Positions 11,418-21,610 of a stretch of 64,000 nt of DNA are shown here, in pieces. Source of the stretch: Neurospora tetraspora (Eukaryota > Ascomycota > Sordariomycetes > Sordariales > Sordariaceae); contig NW_026944388.1 in assembly GCF_033439725.1 (NCBI RefSeq), forward strand, positions 3,844,001 through 3,908,000, in the 5' to 3' direction. The notes under the pieces were generated by a model. That model was not told the origin of the DNA and did not search any database. It saw only the letters and a list, made by a program, of their open reading frames with translations. Every line of letters starts with the position of its first letter. The stretch's first letter is position 1. Position numbers and translations under genes: made by a program.

Positions 11418-11948
11418 ATGCGCATCTCTTCCAACTCCCACAACTCCCAATCCTCCTCCTCCAACCCCTATTTGGGCTCTGGCACCCACGCTCATCACTC
11501 CAACCTCGACTTCGACCCCAACGGCGGCATCGGTCACCTCTCCTCCAGCGCCAGCTCCTCCAACGAACAGAGGGGGGGCGCCGACCACAGAAGGAAGTGG
11601 TACCGCGAACGAATGGCGCGGATTATTCAGGATATTGAGCCGGGACTTCCGCCTTCTGGTGGTCGTGGTCGTGGTCGTGGTTACAACTCTGGTGCTGGTT
11701 CTTCTGGCAGTGCTGGTGGTGCTGGAGGGGGGTACGTGTACTCGGGTATGATGGGTATGGGAAGTGGCGGCGCGGGTGCTGGCGCTGGAGGATATGGCGG
11801 CACTGGTTCTGGTTCTGGTGGTTATGCCGGTGCTGGTGCCGGTGCTGATTATGGTACCACCAATGGTACCAACGGTACCAACGTTCGTGATAGCGGCTAT
11901 GGGAGTTTCTCTGGAAGTGGAGGAGGTTCCTATGGTCGTGGCCACTAG
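11418..11948 (+). CDS. Glycine-rich hypothetical protein
   Basis: The frame runs from an ATG at 11418 (MRISSNSHNSQSS) to TAG, 176 residues. It could extend upstream to about 11292, but the ATG chosen begins the well-biased part. It has a Ser/Asn/His-rich head, a short charged segment (HRRKWYRERMARIIQDIEPG) that may be a helix, then an RG repeat (GGRGRGRG) and a long Gly/Ala/Ser/Tyr tail ending SYGRGH. RG and GYG repeats occur in RNA-binding and structural proteins, but no folded domain is present, so I assign no function. Codon use is strongly C-ending in the first half. The opposite strand is also open through the repeats, which is expected of such composition. Confidence 0.65.
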   Translation: MRISSNSHNSQSSSSNPYLGSGTHAHHSNLDFDPNGGIGHLSSSASSSNEQRGGADHRRKWYRERMARIIQDIEPGLPPSGGRGRGRGYNSGAGSSGSAGGAGGGYVYSGMMGMGSGGAGAGAGGYGGTGSGSGGYAGAGAGADYGTTNGTNGTNVRDSGYGSFSGSGGGSYGRGH

Positions 11949-12348
11949 GTTTAGCTCAACATGCAATGTCTACCTAGTAGGTGAGAAACATTGCCCGGTC
12001 TGACGGATGATGGGTCCAGCATGGACTGGGTACCCGGCCTTCCAGGAAATGAATACCACTAGACTTAGGTGTGGAAAGAGCGATGGTTGATAGAAGAATG
12101 AGGGATTAAACGGATACATACAAACCAATAAACGAGAGACTGACGCACCGATAAATACCTGTTCATTATTGCATGCCTTCTAGTGATATCTGTTACAGAG
12201 TCCATCCCAGTAAAGACCGAGTTCATGCCCAAACGTGATGCATCCCAACCAACCTGAACCCACCTGGGCAGCGACGCCCTTTCTCTTACTTTGTCACCTC
12301 CATGTATCCAAAAACACCATCAAACCCCCATCTTCCCACTTGAAAACC
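11949..12348. other. Convergent intergenic region
   Basis: The 3' regions of the Gly-rich gene (+) and the metal ATPase (-) meet here. Nothing else is seen. Confidence 0.55.
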
Positions 12349-15300
12349 TCAACTCCTCATCCATCGCATCCACACCGCAAGCCAATCTTTCCTCCCACTC
12401 CCTCTTCCACTCTCCCCATCCTCCCCTCTCCCACCCCCCTCCCGAACATCAGTCACATCCCCCGCAAACCTCGCCCACCTCAACGTCAAACTTCCCCCCA
12501 AAACCGGCAAAATACTCACCAACTCCCCCAACCCCGCATACTGCGGCGGTATCCTGATCCCTCCTCCCACAAACTCAAACAGTCCTCCGGCCAACAAGAT
12601 CGCAAACACATTGTACACAAAGCTCCAGCCAAAGTTGAACTTGATCCTGTGCATCGCCTTTTCGCTCATCTCGATTAGCGTCAGAATGCCAGTCAGGTTG
12701 GACCGAATGAGGACTACGTCCGCGGCGGCCTCGGCTACGTCGGTGGCTTGGCCGTTGGATTCGGCCATGTGCACGCCAATGGTTGCGCGGGCGAGGGCGA
12801 TGGCGTCGTTGGTACCGTCGCCGCAGAAGAGGACGGTGGGGGGTTTGCTGGGTTTTGGCTTTGGGTGGATGTTGAGGAAACGGAGGGATAGTCGGGAGCG
12901 GGGTGGTGGTGGGATGAGGAGGTGTTTGATGTAGGCTTCTTTTTCTTCGGGTTTACAGCGGGAGCGGATGTTGTGCTCGGGGATGTCGAGTTGGCGGGAG
13001 ATGGAGCGGACGGCGAGGTCGTCGTCGCCGGAGATGACGTGGATGGAGATGCCGCGTTGCCGGAGCTGACTGATAACGGATGGTGCCTCGGGGCGGAGTG
13101 TGTCGTGGAGGCCGAAAATGGCAGCAAGGGAATCGTCGATCGTGAAGCAGAAGGCAGTGTAGCCTTGGGAGAGAATGCGCTGGACGGTTGAGTCGGACTC
13201 GAGGCCTAGCCAGCGCGAGTTTCCTGCTCGGAGTACTTGGCCGGATGGTGAGTGACCTTCGACGCCTCTGCCTGGAAGGGCTTTTTGGTGATTAACGACC
13301 TCAGGGGTCACTCCCATGAAGAGGAGATAGGCAGACACTGATGCGGCTACTGGATGCTTGATGTCATGCAGCAACCCAAGTAGTAGGGACTTGGAGATAT
13401 TGGAGTCACTCTCCATGAAACGCACATCGTGGACGTCGAGTTCCCCCTTGGTGAGAGTCCCTGTCTTGTCAAGCACGACGTGGGATGTTGTGCGGGCAAT
13501 CTCCACGGCACCTAATGACTTGAACAGAATCCCTCTGTCTCCTGCCAGACCGCTGACCATGGTGTTGACCATTGGAACTGCTAGTCCGATAGCACAAGGA
13601 CAGGAGACAATGAGGACGGTTATGGCATAAGTGAGCGCTTGAACGATGGCCTCGGCAGCGCGTAGTTTGTGTACCTTGACACCAACAACGCACCATATGA
13701 TCAGGGTGATGCCTGTCAGACAAAGAACAGCGCGGACGAGATACCCGGCAACGCGGTCGGCAATGCCCTCGATCTTCGTTTTGGCCACCTTTGCCTTGTG
13801 CACCATTGTCATGATGACGCTGATGGTGTTGTTACCGGGAACAGTCGTGAGCCGTACCCGAAGAGCTCCTGAGCCGTTGACTGTCCCTGCAATCACCTCA
13901 GATCCTTCGCTCTTGACAACTGGTCGCGACTCGCCAGTGATCATGGACTCGTCCACTTCCGAATCACCCTCGACAATAATGCCGTCGGTGGGGATCTTAG
14001 CACCTGGCACAACTTTGAAGTAGTCTCCATATTGGAGTAGTCGTGCGTCGATCTCCTTCTCGTTGCCTCCGTCTTCATCAACAAGCAGCGCGGTATGAGA
14101 TTGAAGCGACTTGACCTTGGAGACCGACGCGACAGCCTTGTGCTGTGCGAAAGCGGCAAGGAAGCGGCCAACCATGATCAATGTCACAAGCAAAGTGCTC
14201 GTCTCAAAGAACTGCCCTGTCGACAATGGACGTCCGCATACCAAAAGTGCAAATGAGACCACGGAGAAGATGTATGCTGTAGTGGTGCTGAGCACAACCA
14301 GGAACTCCATGTTGATGGCCCCTGACTTGATCAGCGGACTCAACGCCTCGCGGTAAAAAGGGCCAGCAACGAATATTTGGACGAGTGTCGCCAGCGATAA
14401 TGATGCATATCCGTACGAAACCATCCGCTTTCCAGATTGCGGAAGGTAAGCCAAGACGAGAACAGGAATGGTCAATATCCAAGAGAGCATCGTCATAACG
14501 AACAAATGACGAACGTTTTTCCAACCAGCGGTCGTGTTTTGGTCGACCGAGCTTTTCGCGAGCGTTAGAGGAGCCCCAAACCCAAACTGCACCAAGTCTC
14601 TGGCGCCAATGACTTTGGGATCGTAGTAGATCCTGACGATCTTCTTATCGATGACTGATACTTGGGCGACTCCCATCGGTAATGGCCTAGACACAAACTC
14701 GGTCGGATTTTCGGGGACAATGTCAAGACTGCAAGCTCCTTCGATGACTCGCTCACACTTCCAGGTAGTTGACCTTTGAATCTGTTCGATCACATCGACA
14801 GCCGACGCGAGACTCAGATTGACGTCAAAGTCAACCTGCTTATGTGGCACGCTGACTTTGAGGTTCCTGATGGCCTTGATATTAGCGGCCACTTGGTGGA
14901 GTTCTTGGCCACAGCACATCTTTTCGATAATGAGAACGACATGCTCATATCCAGAAAGACCTTTTTCCAGATCGGCCGTACCGTCCGACTGCCCGCTTAC
15001 TGACTGAACTGGCGCTATACTGGAACTCGCGGTTGCTGACTCACTATCTGTAGTGGGGATACTGGCAGATATTTGTTCGGTGTGTTGACATTCCGATCCG
15101 TGTGTATGGTGTTTGTGGTTGGAAAGCGAATTTTTTCTGAAAGTGTTTTGGGATAAGGCGCTGAACGTTCTGGCGAGATTTGGGAACCGGCTGTAGTTGT
15201 GGTTATGGCTGTGACTGTGGCTGTGATGATGCCCCTCACAGCCGTGTGATACTGCACACGGGTCTTTAGAGGATTCCGAGTGTGGTGGATGAGAATCGGC

Positions 15301-15645
15301 ACTCTTGCTGCTTGGCCCCCGTAATGTTTGACTGCTGGTCTGGTTTTCGCTTGGCTGTCCACCACAGCACCTGTCCTGGCAGTTGTCCGTTGTAGTCTCA
15401 ACCGTGTCGTCTTCCCCTTGATGCGACTCTCCATCCCTAATTCTGTCGCCAATCCCCTTTTCGTCGTCGAAATACTCCCCATAACCAACATTTGCAGAAG
15501 AAGTTGCTGTGGCTTCTGAACTCGTCGGGCTGGGATCCGTGTTTGACCCTTGGTCTCCTCGACCATGTGAAGACGTTGAAACCTCCTCAGGCGTAGTCGA
15601 AAGAGGGCGTTTGGAGGGCGCGCAACAGACTGAATTGCAACCCAT
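12349..15645 (-). CDS. P1B-type heavy-metal ATPase, Pca1/CrpA-like (Cu/Cd export)
   Basis: A single open frame of 1098 residues. The start chosen (MGCNSVCC, ATG at 15643-15645) gives a tidy acylation-like N-terminus; an in-frame start 19 codons upstream is less likely. The N-terminal 230 residues are disordered and metal-rich: CC near residues 7 and 94, and a His-rich block HHHSHSHSHNHN near 140. One HMA-like domain follows (about 235-300) with KMCCG where classic domains have CxxC. All P-type marks are present: TGES (570-573), ion-site CPC (682-684) in a membrane helix, DKTGT phosphorylation site (726-730), HP (764-765) and GDGTND (942-947), with eight or so membrane segments. CPC points to Cu+ or Cd2+ and the Cys-rich head suits Pca1/CrpA detoxification exporters; the exact metal is inference. 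It is divergent from the NRAMP gene at 17749. Confidence 0.92.
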   Translation of the reverse strand: MGCNSVCCAPSKRPLSTTPEEVSTSSHGRGDQGSNTDPSPTSSEATATSSANVGYGEYFDDEKGIGDRIRDGESHQGEDDTVETTTDNCQDRCCGGQPSENQTSSQTLRGPSSKSADSHPPHSESSKDPCAVSHGCEGHHHSHSHSHNHNYSRFPNLARTFSALSQNTFRKNSLSNHKHHTHGSECQHTEQISASIPTTDSESATASSSIAPVQSVSGQSDGTADLEKGLSGYEHVVLIIEKMCCGQELHQVAANIKAIRNLKVSVPHKQVDFDVNLSLASAVDVIEQIQRSTTWKCERVIEGACSLDIVPENPTEFVSRPLPMGVAQVSVIDKKIVRIYYDPKVIGARDLVQFGFGAPLTLAKSSVDQNTTAGWKNVRHLFVMTMLSWILTIPVLVLAYLPQSGKRMVSYGYASLSLATLVQIFVAGPFYREALSPLIKSGAINMEFLVVLSTTTAYIFSVVSFALLVCGRPLSTGQFFETSTLLVTLIMVGRFLAAFAQHKAVASVSKVKSLQSHTALLVDEDGGNEKEIDARLLQYGDYFKVVPGAKIPTDGIIVEGDSEVDESMITGESRPVVKSEGSEVIAGTVNGSGALRVRLTTVPGNNTISVIMTMVHKAKVAKTKIEGIADRVAGYLVRAVLCLTGITLIIWCVVGVKVHKLRAAEAIVQALTYAITVLIVSCPCAIGLAVPMVNTMVSGLAGDRGILFKSLGAVEIARTTSHVVLDKTGTLTKGELDVHDVRFMESDSNISKSLLLGLLHDIKHPVAASVSAYLLFMGVTPEVVNHQKALPGRGVEGHSPSGQVLRAGNSRWLGLESDSTVQRILSQGYTAFCFTIDDSLAAIFGLHDTLRPEAPSVISQLRQRGISIHVISGDDDLAVRSISRQLDIPEHNIRSRCKPEEKEAYIKHLLIPPPPRSRLSLRFLNIHPKPKPSKPPTVLFCGDGTNDAIALARATIGVHMAESNGQATDVAEAAADVVLIRSNLTGILTLIEMSEKAMHRIKFNFGWSFVYNVFAILLAGGLFEFVGGGIRIPPQYAGLGELVSILPVLGGSLTLRWARFAGDVTDVREGGGRGEDGESGRGSGRKDWLAVWMRWMRS

Positions 15646-17748
15646 TGTAAAGTCGGTATCGTTGATGATGATGATGTCTATTTCTGAACAGTTGTAAGGC
15701 AAATGTCGAACTCGCTATGAAGATGGAAGCGGAGGAAGTGCCCATGGGGGTCCTGCTCTTCGGTTTATAAGCCAATTCGGTGCGATTTGGTGAAAGCTGT
15801 CGAGGCCATTAGATGAGCAACGAGGGTCCAAGGCATCCTTCTTGACGGCGGTTTCAAGTAAGTTGGTGACAAACACGGGGGATAGTAGCATAAAGTTTAT
15901 GAATGCGCATTGACTGCCCATGGGCAAGATGGGTCAAAGCGAACCTCAACGGCCAACACTCCCGGGAGTACAAGGTGCGAACACGAGGTGCAGGTGTGAT
16001 GGAGTGACAAGCTATGACATTGTGCTGCGGTGCCAGATGGATGGACCCTGGGTAGTCGAGGTGAAGCGGCTCCGATGTCCACTGGGGAGGTAACAGCGAT
16101 GATATATCATGACGACGGGAAGACCTGGCCGGAGTGGAGGGAAGGAATGGAGGAGGGGTTGGACGTCAGTTACATTCCGGTTGGAGGTTCAGTAGACCTT
16201 TCTCCTTGTTGCCGTGTGCCATCTTCCACTTGGAGATCTGGCATCTCTGGTACACGAATAAGGACCCGAAGAGTGAAAAGGCCTGTGACCAGTCGGCAAC
16301 GATGATAACAAAGAGAGTGAAGGACAGGCATCGGGATTGACCCGTTCAACCCCTGGCGAGGCAGTGTAACACGGACAGCCTGCCGCGGGGCATAAATGAC
16401 TGGAGAACCGGCCGTGGATGATTTTCCATCATGGTGATGATTGCTTCTTCAACTCGAGTAAGGCGAGCGAATGTATGTGATTTGTTAACCATGCTTCACT
16501 GCAGCGAAGTCGGACTGTTCAAGAGCTGCCATGCGTCGACTGCTGGTTGCCCTATGAAGGATGTTAGGCAATGCTCGAGATAATCAGATGGATGCCATCA
16601 AGGTGCTGGATATTCGTGGGGGCATTTGATGTTGACTGAATGAATCAGTCAGGCATGTTTTTACAACGAATTGCGAACACTCATCTTGAAGAGATTGGGA
16701 GGAGGTTGAAAGAGAAGATGAAAGTCGAGACCGATGTCTTGTGGTGGAGACTGCTGGTGGGTCGTAATAGTGGAGCACATTTTTCCAGGTGAGTCCTCAG
16801 AGCTTATCTGTTATCGGAGAGGGTCGAGGCTTGGCATTTCTGTCTCCCGCCCTGGGCTTTCACATCTGGAAGTGACAGAAGCTCAGAAATAAATGAAAGA
16901 TGTTGTACTCCTTCGGCATATTGCACAATCGCCAGTTTCAGATTTATACGAACATGATAGCTGAGAAGATTCAGTTGGTTGTTCAAGACTGGCTGCTCTT
17001 TCCAAACAAGCCGAATCCTCGGCAGCTACCGATCCCTTGAGCTCCTTCCCCGCGACGGGCCATCTGCCTGTGCGTTGTTTCAGTTGCAAGATGGCGTTCG
17101 TCATCTCTTTGAGTGGCAGAAAAGCCTTTTTTTTGCTCAAGCCAATCAGAGGCCCAGATTTCCAAAAAACCCACTTCTTTTCGACTTGCTAGTACATAGG
17201 GCATAACAGCAAAAACGCAGTGACAGCAGTGTTTTTGTTAGTGCAGCTGGTTGATTTGAAGGTACTACAATATTTCACAGCTTGCGGGTTGGCTCTGATT
17301 GGCTTGAGCAAAAATGGCTTTTCTGCCACTCAAAGAGATAACAGGGATACCAGTTGGCGGTGTGCTCCAAGTCACCATCGTGACTTCCGCGTGGGGTGTA
17401 TAATCGTCGCTTGGAGAAGGAGGGAATGAGAACCCCTTTGGATATCTCGACTAGCTCTTTTCCTTTGGAAAAATCAATCGCCCGAAAAGAAGCTGTTCTT
17501 TCCGTTGCACGGGCGATATCCACCTTTCCGTTCGATTCCATTGTTACACTACCGTTACCCGACCGGACCTTCATCCGGATGAAAGGCGGGTGCTTCGATC
17601 TTAAAACTTAGTTTCTCCTATAGCCGACCACCTGTGGTGCTACTACTCCCTCCTTATTTCCTATCACCTTGACTGCCTTGGCTATCTGACCCGACTCGGC
17701 TTTTGTAGGAAACATACACCATAACCAACTTTGACTTGAGAAGACACC
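15646..17748. promoter_or_regulatory. Shared upstream region of two divergent metal transporters
   Basis: The ATPase gene (-) and the NRAMP gene (+) start on opposite sides of this 2.1-kb stretch, which therefore holds both promoters. No protein gene is credible inside. It contains the long inverted repeat listed separately. I could not assign metal-responsive sites with confidence. Confidence 0.55.
17103..17339. repeat. Near-perfect inverted repeat (47-49 bp arms, 141-bp loop)
   Basis: The left arm 17103-17151 and the right arm 17293-17339 are reverse complements. A block of 24 identical bases (beginning ATCTCTTTGAGTGGC) is followed by a T run of 8 against a 6-base ATTTTT, then 17 more identical bases (GCTCAAGCCAATCAGAG). 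A transcript could fold into a long hairpin. It is too short to trigger RIP. It could be a MITE remnant or a hairpin small-RNA locus. No target duplication was recognised. Confidence 0.9.
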
Positions 17749-19662
17749 ATGTGTGCGTGTTCTTCGCGTACAGATGAGCCCCGAAGAAGAGGAAGCAAGG
17801 GCTTCAACCAGAGCCCTAACCCACTATCAGCCGATCTGACGACAAATCAAGACTTGAACGGCATCGCCAATCAGAGGGAAACCCGAGTTGGTAGTAGCAC
17901 AGGAGTCTCGTTTCAAGATGGTGTCGGTGATGATGGTGGAGGGTTGCCTCGGCCAGATCGAGATCGACCACCCGGCGATATCAAGGCACACTCATCACCA
18001 GTCTCGTCACCAAACACTCAGCCAAGCCAGTCTCCATCTACCACCAGCGTCAACCAAGGAAAAAGCCGTCTAGAACGAATCAAGCATGCCCTCATTACTT
18101 TTGGCCGGTTTGTGGGTCCGGGGGTCATGATCTCGGTGGCATACAGTGAGTCTCTTCCACCTACCACGAGCCTCATTTCACTGACAGAGTACTGTGTGTA
18201 GTCGATCCGGGTAACTATGCCACCGATATTGCGGCTGGAGCATCTTATCGCTTCCAGTTACTCTTCATCGTCCTCTTGAGTAACCTATTCGCTATTCTTC
18301 TGCAAAGTCTGGCTATCAAGCTCGGCACCGTCACCGGCTTGGACCTCTCGTCAGCATGCAGAGCCTTCCTCCCACGATGGCTGAACTACTCCGTGTACGC
18401 TTTGGCTGAGATTGCCATTATCGCAACCGACATTGCAGAGGTCATCGGCACCGCCATTGCCTTCAACCTCTTGTCTCCCAAGATCCCACTTGTAGCAGGA
18501 TGTGCTCTCTCCATCATCGATGTCATGCTCATCCTCATCTTCTACAACCCAACTGGCCACATGAAAGGCCTGCGCATCTTTGAGTTCGGCGTCTGCATTC
18601 TGGTCATGGGCGTAGTGGCTTGTTTCTGCATCCAACTCTCCATGATCTCCAACACCAGCGTTGGCCAAGTATTCAAGGGCTACCTACCTTCAGGCGCCGT
18701 GATCGAGCAGCAGGGGTATGTTACCTTCTAGTTCTTGGAGATCGAGGTACTGACACACTACCAGCCTCTACCAAGCCTGCGGCATCCTCGGTGCAACCGT
18801 CATGCCACACAGTCTCTTCCTCGGCTCTGGCATCGTCCAACCTCGTCTCCGTGCCTACGACGAACAACGCGGTCTTCTCCCGGCCGAACCTGTCTCGGCC
18901 AACTCGTCCATCGCCAACAGTATAGACGCCGACAAAATCCACTACATCCCCTCGCACGCAGCCATCAAGCACTCGCTCAAGTACTCCATTGCCGAGCTCG
19001 CCCTTTCCTTGTTTACCTTTGCCCTCTTTGTCAACTCGGCCATCCTCATCGTCGCCGGCGCTTCCTTGTACCACAACCCCACCGCCATCGACGCTGACAT
19101 CTTCGCCATCCACTCTTTGCTTTCGTCATCCATCTCCCCCGCAGCAGGAACCATCTTCGCCCTCGCCCTTCTTTTGTCCGGCATCTCGGCAGGCGTAGTC
19201 TGCACCATCGCGGGGCAGATGGTCAGTGAAGGAGCGCTGCGGTGGAAGATGCGGCCTTGGCTTCGCAGGCTCGTCACAAGGTCGATAAGCATCACACCCT
19301 CCATCATCATTGCTGCCGTCGTAGGAAAAGAGGGATTGAATGCCGCATTGCAGGGGAGCCAGGTGGCTTTGAGCGTGGTGTTACCGTTTGTCACGGCGCC
19401 GCTGATTTGGTTTACGAGCAGGGAGCGGTATATGATGGTTATGCCGGGAGGGGCGAGGTATCAGGTGGAAGGGGAGGAGGAGGATGAGAGGCCCTTGTTT
19501 TCGGCGAGGAGGGGATGGATGGGAAGGGGAAACGGTGGTGGGGAGGGAGGAGTGAACATGGCGAATTCGTGGTTGACTACGATTGTGGCCGGACTGGTTT
19601 GGGGGCTGATTGCTGTGATGAATGTAGCGAATTTGGTGTTGCTTGGGAAGGGGAATAGCTAG
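17749..19662 (+). CDS. NRAMP-family divalent metal transporter
   Basis: Three exons, 17749-18145, 18202-18715 and 18765-19662, encode 602 residues. Both introns have clear signals (donor GTGAGT, acceptor GTGTAG; donor GTATGT, branch CTGAC, acceptor CCAG) and preserve frame. NRAMP/Smf proteins are proton-coupled importers of Mn2+, Fe2+ and similar ions. The first metal-binding helix motif DPGNYATD (about residues 134-141) straddles intron 1, and the second, MPHSLFLGS (about 317-325), follows intron 2; both are intact. About 100 disordered residues precede the first membrane helix (FVGPGVMISVAY), and a Gly-rich loop precedes the last helix. Membrane location (plasma, vacuolar or endosomal) cannot be told. 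The start ATG has a good context (CACCATG). Confidence 0.93.
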
Positions 19663-20152
19663 TTTGAAGGGTGGTTGTGTTAAGTTTGGCAAACGAAACA
19701 ATACAGAGGAGCTGAAAGGATGAAAGGCAAAGGCCACAGCATTTTTACTAAAGGTCAATGAGCATTGAGGCTGTTTACAACATCGATGGTTCAGATGATG
19801 ATGGATTAACATCGAATGCCAAGATTCATACAGTACGATTGTAACAAACGACACTGTGTGTCCTTCAGCGGGCACCGCAGATTGAAGACGCCCATAGCAC
19901 AGCGCTTCCAATGAACTTCCACCATTCCCTGCCTCAACCTCAACCTCGACCTCAACTCCGCGATCGTTTTTCTTGAAACTTTCGCCAACACATTTCCGCT
20001 CAAATATCAAATATCCACATACTACGAGAGAGCAACAGATCATATCACATCGCCAGTTGAACTATCTCACATACAAAAAGCGCGCTCGCTTTCCCAACCT
20101 ATCAACCTCACCTCACTCGTCACCCCCGCCAAACCTCACAACAGGCACCACA
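19663..20152. other. Intergenic between NRAMP and MED22 genes
   Basis: No gene seen. The right half is pyrimidine-rich and probably the promoter and leader of the MED22 gene. Confidence 0.55.
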
Positions 20153-21010
20153 ATGGAGCGTGACCAAAACACAACAGAGGATCTCTTTGGTAAGTTTAGT
20201 TCCGTAGCAAGAACTCATTTCAAGAAATATCCTGATCACTCACTGCCTCTTGCTCAATCTTCATTTATTTCACTCCCACCCACCCCTTCCTTCCTCCCCT
20301 TCCTCCCCATTCCTCCCCTTCCTCCCCTTCCTCGTCATATATCCACTACCCCATCCCATCCCATCCCATCCCATCCCACCCCCCCCTTCCCTTCCCCCAT
20401 TTCCCCATTTCCCCCCCATTCCCCCCTACTAACTTCCACCTCACTCACAGACCTCGAAAACCGCCTAACAGCCTCCCTCCTCCGCACCTTCCAATCCCTC
20501 CTGCACCACGGCGCTTCGAGAGTTGACAACACCGCCTCAGTGGGGCAAGCAGCTTACAACGCCATGGCGACCGACATCCTGATGAACGCGCAGGTCAAAT
20601 CGGTTGAAGAGTTACTCTCGCTCACGCGCAAGATGAGGGAGTTGTGGGTTGTTGGGCCCTTGAGGAAACCGGGCGAGGGGGATGAGGAGGTTGAGAGGGA
20701 GGTAAGGGGGATGTGGGAGGGGGTGAGGGGGGTGGAGGGGGGGTTTAGGGTAAAAGTGAGGGGGGAAGGTTTGGGGGGATTGCCGGGAGCAGAGTATAGA
20801 GAGGGGGAGGTTGGACCGCCGCCTGGCGTTGGTCAGCAGCAGCAGCAGCTGCAGCAGGTGTTTGGTCAAGGTGGTGGTGGTGGTGCTGGGTTGCCAGGGG
20901 CACAGTCTGGAAACGCGACGCCGAATTTGAGTGTGAGGAACGTAACGACAACAGGAGGAGGAGGAGGAGCAGGAGGCGGCAACTCGGGTGGCACGACGGC
21001 GACGGCTTAG
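20153..21010 (+). CDS. Probable Mediator complex subunit 22 (MED22/Srb6 family)
   Basis: Exons 20153-20189 and 20451-21010 encode 198 residues if the TAG at 21008-21010 is used. The intron has GTAAGT, CTAAC and CACAG. The order of features fits MED22, a small helical subunit of the Mediator head: a helix beginning DLENRLTASLLRTFQSLL, then an Ala-rich helix, then VKSVEELLSLTRKMRELWVVGPL, which resembles the conserved C-terminal helix pair. Homology is judged by eye and moderate. A Gly/Gln-rich tail follows. The same frame continues beyond the TAG for 70 codons of acidic coding-like sequence to TGA 21221-21223. The TAG could be the acceptor of a second intron (20942-21010, donor GTAACG, 69 bases, phase 0), so the true end may be 21223. 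The first intron is 261 bases, a multiple of three, and has no in-frame stop. Confidence 0.62.
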   Translation: MERDQNTTEDLFGKFSSVARTHFKKYPDHSLPLAQSSFISLPPTPSFLPFLPIPPLPPLPRHISTTPSHPIPSHPTPPFPSPISPFPPHSPLLTSTSLTDLENRLTASLLRTFQSLLHHGASRVDNTASVGQAAYNAMATDILMNAQVKSVEELLSLTRKMRELWVVGPLRKPGEGDEEVEREVRGMWEGVRGVEGGFRVKVRGEGLGGLPGAEYREGEVGPPPGVGQQQQQLQQVFGQGGGGGAGLPGAQSGNATPNLSVRNVTTTGGGGGAGGGNSGGTTATA

Positions 21011-21223
21011 AAGGCTTTTGCTGCGCCGGAGCCGGAATCGGATATCCTGCCACAACAACAAGTACGAGTGAAAAAGGAGGAGGAAGAAGAAGAGGAGGAG
21101 TATGGCGTCGTTGGTTCAGGTGGTAATGATAATGGCGGTGGTGGTGAAAGTGATGATGATGGAAGTGATACCTCATTCTTCATGTTCACAGACGGGACCA
21201 GGATGGATATTGAGTCTCCTTGA

Positions 21224-21610
21224 GAGAGAGAGCGAGAGAGGTATTCAGGGCGAGTGAGGGATACTCAAGCAGAGAAGGGAAGGAACTGAGCTGAATGATG
21301 AATGTTCCTCACTCAACCTAAGAGTACAGTGGTGAGGCATACGTTACAAAGAATTCAGGTTGAAAAGAAAACATCTGGGACAATTCAAGACATAGGACTG
21401 TGATAGAGGCTTGATTTCAGAAAGGACTCTTTGCGGCTCAACGCAATGAGCAAAGAAGGTCATCAAAGTTATCAAACCGCTCTACACCCGACAGCTGGCA
21501 TATAGAATCCCCTGTGGTATACTCGGCAACACTACACTATGCACGCGTCTTGTTATGACGAGATGGTAATTTCTGTATCCGCGGCCCCTACTCTCCCAAA
21601 GTTAGGACCA
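21224..21610. other. Convergent intergenic region, MED22 and Pus1-like genes
   Basis: The two 3' ends face each other. It starts with a short GA repeat (GAGAGAGAGC). Nothing else seen. Confidence 0.55.
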
